Below are positions 55,981 through 64,000 of a stretch of 64,000 bases of DNA, piece after piece. The stretch comes from Metamycoplasma phocicerebrale. Lineage in GTDB: Bacteria; Bacillota_I; Bacilli_A; Mycoplasmatales; Metamycoplasmataceae. The DNA lies in assembly GCF_003383595.3 (NCBI RefSeq), contig NZ_CP033058.2:186001-250000 (forward strand). The letters are read 5' to 3'. The notes beneath the pieces are model-generated. The model saw only the letters and a program-made list of their open reading frames with translations, was not told where the DNA came from and ran no database searches. Every line of letters starts with the position of its first letter. Position 1 is the first letter of the stretch. The position numbers were made by a program, and so were the translations under genes.

Positions 55981-58641
55981 ATGATTTCATCAAAACAAAT
56001 TAGAGAAATGTGAATTAATTTTTTTAAATCGAAAGGACATTTAGTGGTTGAATCAAAATCATTAATACCACAAAATGACCCTTCATTATTATGAATTAAT
56101 TCAGGAGTTGCCACTTTAAAAGACTATTTTAGCGGAAAAAAAATACCTCCTGCTAAGCGAATTACAAATTCTCAAAAGTCAATAAGAACTAATGATATTG
56201 AAAATGTTGGAATAACCGCTAGACATCATACATTTTTTGAAATGTTAGGTAATTTTTCAATAGGTGATTATTTTAAAAAAGAAGCAATTGCTTTTGGCTA
56301 TGAGTTTATCTTTGAAGTTTTAAAATTTGATAAAGAAAAAATTTATATAACATATTATGAAGAAGATAAAGAAACTTATGATAGATGAATAGAATTAGGC
56401 GTAAACCCTAGTCATCTTATTAAAGGTTCAAGGGATACAAACTTTTGAGATGTAGGTCAAGGGCCTTGTGGACCAGATACAGAAATATTTTACGATCGTG
56501 GACCTAAATATGATTCAAGAGGAATCGAATTACTAGTTAAAGATATTGAAAATGATAGGTATATTGAAATATGAAATATTGTATTTTCACAATTTAATAA
56601 TGATGGTGAAAATCATTATACTGAATTAGCTACTAAAAACATTGATACTGGTGCTGGTCTAGAAAGAATTACATCAATAATGCAAGATGCACCTACCAAT
56701 TTTGATACTGATTTATTTTTACCAATAATAAAAGAAGTAGAAGCAAAAACAGATTACCATTATGATATTAATAATTATTTTACTAAGGAACCTAAACAAA
56801 CTAAAATAAACACACTTTTTAAAATAATAGCTGATCATATTAGAGCTAGCGTTAATGCTATAAGTGATGGTGTTAGCCCTTCAAATGTTGGAAGAGGATA
56901 TATTATTAGACGTTTAATAAGACGTTCTTATCGTGCTGGACTCTCTTTAGGAATAAAAGAAAAATCTTTTTTATATAAATTAGTTAAAGTTGTAAAAGAC
57001 TCCTTAATTTATGATATTAATGTTAAAGAAGTATCCAAAATAATAAAACAAGAAGAAGAACTATTTGCCAAAACCATTAAAGAAGGAGAAAAACTTTTAG
57101 AAAAAGAACTAGAAATTAATGGTTTCATTGATGCTAAAACAGCTTTTAAAATGTTTGATACTTATGGTTTTCCTATTGAACTAACTGAAGAAATATTAAA
57201 AGAAAAAGGTATTAAAATAGATTTAAATGAATTTTATGAGTTTTTAAAAGAACATCAAGAACGTTCAAGAGGAAATATAGAAGCTGGTATGCAAAAAGTA
57301 ATTAATTCTTTATCTTTTATACCAGAGAAAGTTTCGGAATTTATTGGCTATGATTTTTTAGAAAGCACTTCAAATATTCTATATTTATTAAATGAAGAAG
57401 AAAAAATCTCTAAAACAAATAATAATGAAGATATATCTTATCTAGTTTTAGACAAAACTCCATTTTATGCAACAAGTGGTGGACAAAATCATGATTTTGG
57501 ATATATGATTCAAAATAATAATAAAATTGAAGTATTAGATGTTTTTAAAGATAAATTTTGAAACCCTATTCATGTAATTAAGGGTACAATTAATAAAAAA
57601 GATCCAATTCAATGTTTTGTTGATAAGGACAAAAGATTAAATTATGCAAGAAATCATAGTTCTACGCACATTATGTTTCATGCTTTGCGTAAAACTTATA
57701 GTAATGATATAATAGAACAATTAGGTTCGAATATTCACCCTGAATATTTTACATTTGATTTTGGTTTAGATCATCGTCCAACCAAAAAAGAAATAAAAAA
57801 CATTGAAAAAATAATGCGTGAATACATAGCTATGTCTTCTAAAAGAACTTATATTATCACTTCAGTAAAAAAAGCTCAAGAAATGGGAGCTTATATGACT
57901 ATTGAAGAGTCAGAATATCATGATGCTAATAATGTTAGAGTAGTAGAATTTGAAAATATAACTAAAGATCTTTGTGGAGGAACTCACGTTGATAATTCTA
58001 GTGTAATTGAAGATTTTAAAATTGTATCTGTTGATTCAAAAGGAACCGGTATTTATCGTTTAAGAGTTGTTACTTCTAATAAATTGGTAAATAAATATCT
58101 TGAAGAAGAAATTTTTGAAAAACAAAAACTTTTATTATCTTTAGTTAAAAATAATAAACATTTGAATGAAAATTATGAATATAGTTTTTCAACAGAAATA
58201 CCAAAGTTGAGTTTTGAAAAAGAAAAATTATTAGATGAATATGATGAAATAGAAGAAAAAATACGAGATGATTATAAAAAGTTTTTAAAACAAAAACAAA
58301 ATGAAGAGGTTGATATAAATAATTATTCTTCGGAAATAATCAATAACATTGAAACTTATATTATCAACGAACATGATAATTCTTTATTAAAAAAAGCAAT
58401 TATTCAAATTAGAGAAGCAAAACCTAATTCTTTAATTATTGGCTTTTCGCAAATAAAAGATAATAATTATTTTTTAATTGTAGCCTCAAAAAAATACGAT
58501 GCTTTTCAATTTTTTAAACTAATAATAAAAGAATTGAATGGAAAAGGCGGCGGAAATAAAATTGTTTCTCAAGGATCAATTAATACAAAATTGAATGATA
58601 AAAATATTATTACAAAAATAAAAGGACTAATTAATGCGTAA
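55981..58641 (+). CDS. alaS: Alanyl-tRNA synthetase
   Basis: Predicted 886 residues, near the family norm. The class-II core includes [37 protein letters not shown] and [12 protein letters not shown]. The editing domain keeps its zinc ligands: [13 protein letters not shown] (His pair) and CGGTHVDNS (Cys and His). The C-terminal glycine-rich [13 protein letters not shown] is present. The start follows TAAGGAGAAG. It overlaps ruvX by 8 nt. The order alaS-ruvX-yrzB-...-greA follows Bacillus. Confidence 0.97.
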
Positions 58642-59068
58642 ATTAGCACTTGATTTAGGTACAAAAACTTGTGGATTTGCAATATCAGATCTAAATGAGA
58701 TTATTGTTAGTGGTTTAGAGACATTAAGATTTGAAGAATGACATTTTATTGATGTAATTAAAAGAGTTGTTTATTATTTAAATGATAGTGAATATAAAAA
58801 TGAAATTGATGCAATAATATTAGGATATCCTTTAAGAATGGATTTGCAAAAAAGTTCAAGAACAAAGATGGTAGAAAAATTTCAAAAACGATTACAAGAG
58901 AATTTATCTATACCAGTTTGTTTACAAGATGAAAGAGAAAGCACTATAAATGCTGAAAATATATTGTTTGAGGCAGGCTATAATGGCAAAAAAAGAAAAA
59001 GCAAAAAAGATTCATTAGCAGCTCAATTAATATTAGAAGATTATTTAAAAAGGAATAAAAATGAATAA
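58634..59068 (+). CDS. ruvX: RuvX/YqgF family RNase H-like protein
   Basis: 144 residues. It starts [19 protein letters not shown], the conserved first acidic strand, then [21 protein letters not shown] and a final [15 protein letters not shown] with the last Asp. Relatives are called Holliday junction resolvases, but YqgF is best supported as acting in 16S rRNA processing. It overlaps alaS and the next gene by 8 nt each. Confidence 0.93.
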
Positions 59069-59390
59069 AGACATTGAAATTAAAAAAAGTCCAAAAAAAC
59101 TATATATTTTTTCTGAAGATAGAGAAATTATTTTAGAAGATAATTCTAAAGCCTACGTTTTGTTTGAAATAATAGAAAATGGAGAAAAGTTTTTAGTTCT
59201 AACTAATGGCGAAGCATTTATATTTACTAAAGAAGTAAATAATAGATTAGAAGAATTAGAAGATTCTGGAGAAATAGAAATACTTTTAGATTTATTAAGT
59301 GATTTTTTAGATGAAAATATCTTAGTGGATAAAGATGGTAATAGTATTATGGACAAATTAATTTTAGATTCTGAGGAAACAAATGAATAA
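59061..59390 (+). CDS. DUF1292/YrzB-like protein
   Basis: 109 residues, very acidic in the C-terminal half ([15 protein letters not shown]). The position directly after ruvX is that of B. subtilis yrzB (UPF0473/DUF1292), and the small beta-rich start ([16 protein letters not shown]) is consistent. Function is unknown. It overlaps both neighbours by 8 nt. Confidence 0.7.
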   Translation: MNKDIEIKKSPKKLYIFSEDREIILEDNSKAYVLFEIIENGEKFLVLTNGEAFIFTKEVNNRLEELEDSGEIEILLDLLSDFLDENILVDKDGNSIMDKLILDSEETNE

Positions 59391-60117
59391 TAGCACTTAC
59401 TATTCTTTAATTAAGGGTACTTCTAAAATATCACCTAAAACTAGATTAGGATTAATAATTTCGATTGTCTTGGTTTTATTGATAGCTATTATTGTTTTAA
59501 TATTAAGTTTTTGATATAAAAAGAAAGCAATTAAAAAATATTTATCGCCCATTGAGCAAGAAGAAATAAATAAATTAAAAATAAATAATCCTAATTATGG
59601 AGTTGTGCTTAATGGAATTCAACCTTTATATAAAGATTATATAAATGATTTTTTAACTTGTTTTTTAATTAATACTATATATATAAATAAATATAAAAAA
59701 GTTTATCTTGAATCGGATAATGATTATTTAGCTATTTCAATAGCAAATTTAGTTAATGGAATAGATGTAGAATATAATGGATATTTTGATAAAAAAATTA
59801 GAGAAGATATTATTGAAAAATATCCAGAGCTAAACTTTGAAAATATAAAAACTGTATCAAAATCTCAAAATGTAAATGATTTTATGCTTTTTTTTAAAGA
59901 GGAATCAAATATAAAAAATATAATAGACAACAAATTAAATTTATTATCAGATAAAGGTATGGCAATAGTTTTAATTAAAAATTTTAAATCAATCAAAAAT
60001 TATAAAAATTTGTTAAAAGAATATGATTTGAGATATGAAACACTTAAGTTTAAAAATAAAAGTGTTATACTTTTAGCCAAAGGTAATATTAAAAATAGAA
60101 TAGAAAAAGGAGAATAA
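59383..60117 (+). CDS. Membrane-anchored methyltransferase-like protein
   Basis: Predicted 244 residues. One membrane helix (about residues 25-46) is followed by a domain whose pattern (KYKKVYLESDNDYLAISIA, then alternating strands and helices) suggests a degenerate class-I methyltransferase fold. Its place before greA matches the yrrM O-methyltransferase region of Bacillus. The glycine-rich SAM loop is not clear, so activity is uncertain. A TGA at about residue 43 encodes Trp. It overlaps the upstream gene by 8 nt. Confidence 0.6.
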
Positions 60118-60120
60118 TTT

Positions 60121-60591
60121 ATGGATGACGAAAAAATTTATTTAACTAAAGAGAGTTTAAAAGAATATAAAGAAAGATTAGTTTATTTACAAGAAGAAGC
60201 AAGGCCTTTAGTTATTGAAGAACTAAAAGAAGCTAGAAATCAAGGTGACTTATCAGAAAATGCTGAATATGATGCAGCGCGTGATAAACAAGCCGCAATT
60301 GAAGCTGAAATTTTAAAAATACAACATATTATTGAAAATGCTTCAATTATTAAAACAGACTCTAAAAGTTCTCATATTGTACAATTAGGTTCATCAGTTA
60401 AATTATTTAAATTAAATACTAAAGAACTATTAGATGTTAAAATAGTGGGTGCTTTAAATGCCGATCCTTTTATAGGCAATATTTCAAACGTCTCACCATT
60501 AGCAAAGGCTATTTTAAATCATAAAGTAGATGATATTGTAGAAGTTGAAGGACCAAAAAAATATAAAGTTAGAATTGAAGTAATATATTAA
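60121..60591 (+). CDS. greA: Transcription elongation factor GreA
   Basis: 156 residues. The coiled-coil arm contains ARNQGDLSENAEYDAARDKQ, whose acidic tip stimulates RNA cleavage in backtracked polymerase. The C-terminal FKBP-like domain is complete (VSPLAKAILNHKVDDIVEV). The ATG is 3 nt after the previous stop, with AAAGGAGAA upstream. It ends the alaS operon. Confidence 0.97.
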   Translation: MDDEKIYLTKESLKEYKERLVYLQEEARPLVIEELKEARNQGDLSENAEYDAARDKQAAIEAEILKIQHIIENASIIKTDSKSSHIVQLGSSVKLFKLNTKELLDVKIVGALNADPFIGNISNVSPLAKAILNHKVDDIVEVEGPKKYKVRIEVIY

Positions 60592-60604
60592 ATAAAATAA
60601 TTTA

Positions 60605-60640
60605 AAAGTGAGCAATTAAACTTGCTTCACTTTTTTTATT
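60605..60640 (+). terminator. Terminator of the alaS-greA operon
   Basis: An 11-bp stem with one bulge (AAAGTGAGCAA with TTGCTTCACTTT) is followed by a T-run. Confidence 0.85.
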
Positions 60641-60787
60641 AAATAAATAAATATTTATTTCAAAATAATTTCAAAACCAATTTTTGAATTAAATTTTGTT
60701 TAAAATTATTTATAGGGTAAAACTATTTTTAAATGTATTATAAAAATAATGATTACCCTTTTAAATATTTGTAGGAGAAAATTAAAA

Positions 60788-61666
60788 ATGTTAACAAAGT
60801 TTTCTTTGTTAGAGTGTATAAAAATTTTGATAGGCTTAAATTTAAGCAAAAAAGAAAACAAAGATATTAAAATTCAATTGTATTTATATTTTGGAATACT
60901 TGTAGAAATATTTTTGTGTTTAATTCTATTTTTAGATGCTTTAACATATTATTTCATCAAGTTCAATATATTAAAAGAAATAAATATAGTATTTTTTGGA
61001 ATAAAGCTCTTTTTATTAACAAGCTTTTATTTATCAGCTACTTTAATAATTAATAATTTTTTAGCAAAAAAAATTGCTAATTTGAATTCTGATTCTATAA
61101 AATATTTAAATTTTGAAGGATCTTATATTATTTATTGCTTGTTAAATAAAATAAAAATTAATAAAATCATTTCTTTAAATAAAGTCATAAATAACATTCT
61201 ATTTATTTTTTATTTTTCTTTTTCATTTTTACCATTTCTAAAATTAACTGAAATAGAACTTTTTAAACAATTAAGTTGATTAGCAATATTTTTAATTTTA
61301 AAAATTTTTCTATTTGACATTATTGGAAGTATTTTTAGTTATTTTAATATATTTAAAAAAACTGATAAACTAAAAATAAATGCTGAATTAAGTAATTATA
61401 TAAACCGTTTAGTTTTATATATTTTTATATTTTTCTATATATTTTTATTATTAATTATAGATTATTTTTGAATATTCTACAACGCTTCTGGTGATTGAAA
61501 TTCTCTTATTTTATTGTATGCAGCTTATTGTTCTATTCCATTGTTTTATTTAATAAATTTAATAACAATTATAGTTGTATATAGAAAAGAAAAAAGCAAA
61601 TTAAAATATTTATTATCTTTTATTCCTTTGTTCTTTTTTCCTTTAAAAAGTTTTAAAAGTTTTTAA
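60788..61666 (+). CDS. Polytopic membrane protein of unknown function
   Basis: Predicted 292 residues with about six hydrophobic segments and few charges outside a Lys/Asn-rich middle loop. No family is recognised. The ATG at 60788 is chosen because TAGGAGA lies just upstream; an in-frame ATG at 60749 precedes that site. Three TGA codons encode Trp. It stands alone before the rRNA genes. Confidence 0.65.
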
Positions 61667-61824
61667 TTAGTATATAAATTTATAAAATAAATAACATAGG
61701 CTAATTTTGGTTAATCTAAAATCAATATGCCTTGTTTTTATATATTTTTTAAATCTAAACTTGTTTTTGTTTTTTAAAAATTAAAAGAAAATATTTGTTT
61801 TTTTTATGCAACTTTAATTTTTTT

Positions 61825-61986
61825 TATAATTTTAATTTTTTTTTAAAATTTAGTATATACTACTATAAGTGCACTTTTACAAACTTAAGTGTATGAGATA
61901 GTTCTTTGAAAACTGGATACGAATACCATAACGTCAATTTAATTTTAATTAAATAACAAAATAAAAAACATAATAACCAAAATCAA
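61825..61986 (+). promoter_or_regulatory. rRNA operon promoter region, boxA and 16S processing arm
   Basis: Two candidate -10 boxes are TATAAT (61825-61830) and TATACT (61856-61861); the second is followed by a GC-containing start region. A boxA-like GTTCTTTGA (61901-61909) should recruit Nus antitermination factors. The overlapping AAAACTGGATACGAAT (61909-61924) pairs with 63541-63556 after 16S, forming the RNase III stem. The rest of the 320-nt gap before 16S is AT-rich, with no gene seen. Confidence 0.65.
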
Positions 61987-63511
<1,525 letters not shown>

Positions 63512-63704
63512 ACGGAGTACACAATTGTTATGGAAAAATTATTTGTATCCAGTTTTGAGAGATTTATCTCTCTGTTCTTTGAAAACTGAATATCGACATT
63601 GAAAAATTAAATTATTAATATTTCAAAGTTTAGATCAACCTATAGAATATAAACATCTATAATAAAAAGACAAACAATAGGTCATACATAAAAATAAATA
63701 AAAC
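63512..63704 (+). other. 16S-23S spacer without tRNA genes
   Basis: About 190 nt. It contains the right arm of the 16S processing stem (63541-63556) and a second boxA-like TGTTCTTTGAAAACTG (from 63573), which may also begin the 23S processing stem. No tRNA is present. Confidence 0.8.
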
Positions 63705-64000
63705 TATTAAACAAGATAAGAGTTTTTGGTGGATGCCTTGGGTCTGGAAGTCGAAGAAGGACGTGATTACCTGCGATAAGCCTCGGTTAGCTGGAAATGA
63801 GCTGTGATCCGGGGATTTCCGAATGGGGAAACCTAATTGAGCTAATCCTCAATTATCATATCGATGAATCCATAGTCGAATGAAGAGACACGCTGTGAAT
63901 TGAAACATCTCAGTAGCAGCAGGAAGAGAAAATAAAGAATGATTCCCTCAGTAGTGGCGAGCGAACGGGGAAAAGCCCAAACCAGCATTCGTTGCTGGGG
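63705..64000 (+). rRNA. rrl: 23S ribosomal RNA, 5' part
   Basis: The conserved start block GGTGGATGCCTTGG is followed by GATAAGCCTCGG, CGAATGGGGAAACC and AGTAGTGGCGAGCGAACGGGG. The gene runs past the window end. The 5' end is estimated to within about 10 nt. Confidence 0.95.

Overview
The window is AT-rich and reads correctly only when TGA is translated as tryptophan. Almost every long gene (uvrA, lgt, ackA, parC/parE, tsaD, gdpP, dnaB, mnmA, alaS) contains in-frame TGA codons at conserved Trp positions. Together with N-terminal lipobox proteins and no cell-wall genes in view, this points to a mollicute. The 16S rRNA looks like the Hominis-group mycoplasmas (Mycoplasmopsis/Metamycoplasma/Mesomycoplasma type). 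I do not assign a species.

Layout. 0-11 kb: a small acidic ORF coupled to a HipA/CtkA-like kinase, then uvrA, lgt-trxB, an SBP-like lipoprotein, a catalytically dead phosphohexomutase relative, a small membrane protein and rpsD. 11-12 kb: a minus-strand SRP RNA followed by an unknown gene. 12-18.4 kb: three surface proteins, one a many-repeat lipoprotein carrying two frameshifts. 18.4-19.8 kb: an isolated 5S rRNA and ackA. 19.9-23.6 kb: one 1257-residue minus-strand exported protein that joins a rhodanese domain, two thioredoxin-like CxxC domains and a transglutaminase-like Cys-His-Asp domain. 23.8-27.6 kb: a heterodimeric ABC exporter. 27.6-39.5 kb (minus strand): rsuA-type pseudouridine synthase, pepV, an EndoI-like nuclease lipoprotein, a 40-aa basic protein, parE-parC, a frameshifted membrane protein, thiI and an EzrA-like protein. 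39.6-49.2 kb: rpmG-secE-nusG, a lipoprotein, a tsaE-tsaB fusion with tsaD and ysxC, gdpP-rplI-dnaB and a YitT-like membrane protein. 49.4-54.7 kb: an exported protein resembling GT80 sialyltransferases, a coiled-coil surface protein and a polytopic membrane protein. 54.8-61.7 kb: mnmA, then alaS-ruvX-yrzB-(methyltransferase-like)-greA, then a membrane protein. 61.8-64 kb: the rrn promoter and leader, 16S, a tRNA-free spacer and the start of 23S.

Functional themes are tRNA modification (ThiI, MnmA, TsaE/B/D, RsuA-type), DNA topology, repair and replication (UvrA, ParCE, DnaB, RuvX), and a large exported set (lipoproteins, nuclease, rhodanese/thioredoxin/transglutaminase protein, sialyltransferase-like protein). 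At least five genes have a TATAAT box only 7-9 nt before the start codon and no Shine-Dalgarno, so leaderless mRNAs appear common here. The most unusual candidates are the rhodanese-thioredoxin-thioredoxin-transglutaminase protein, the exported GT80-like protein, the dead phosphohexomutase and the TsaE-TsaB fusion. I saw no CRISPR array, insertion sequence or tRNA gene.
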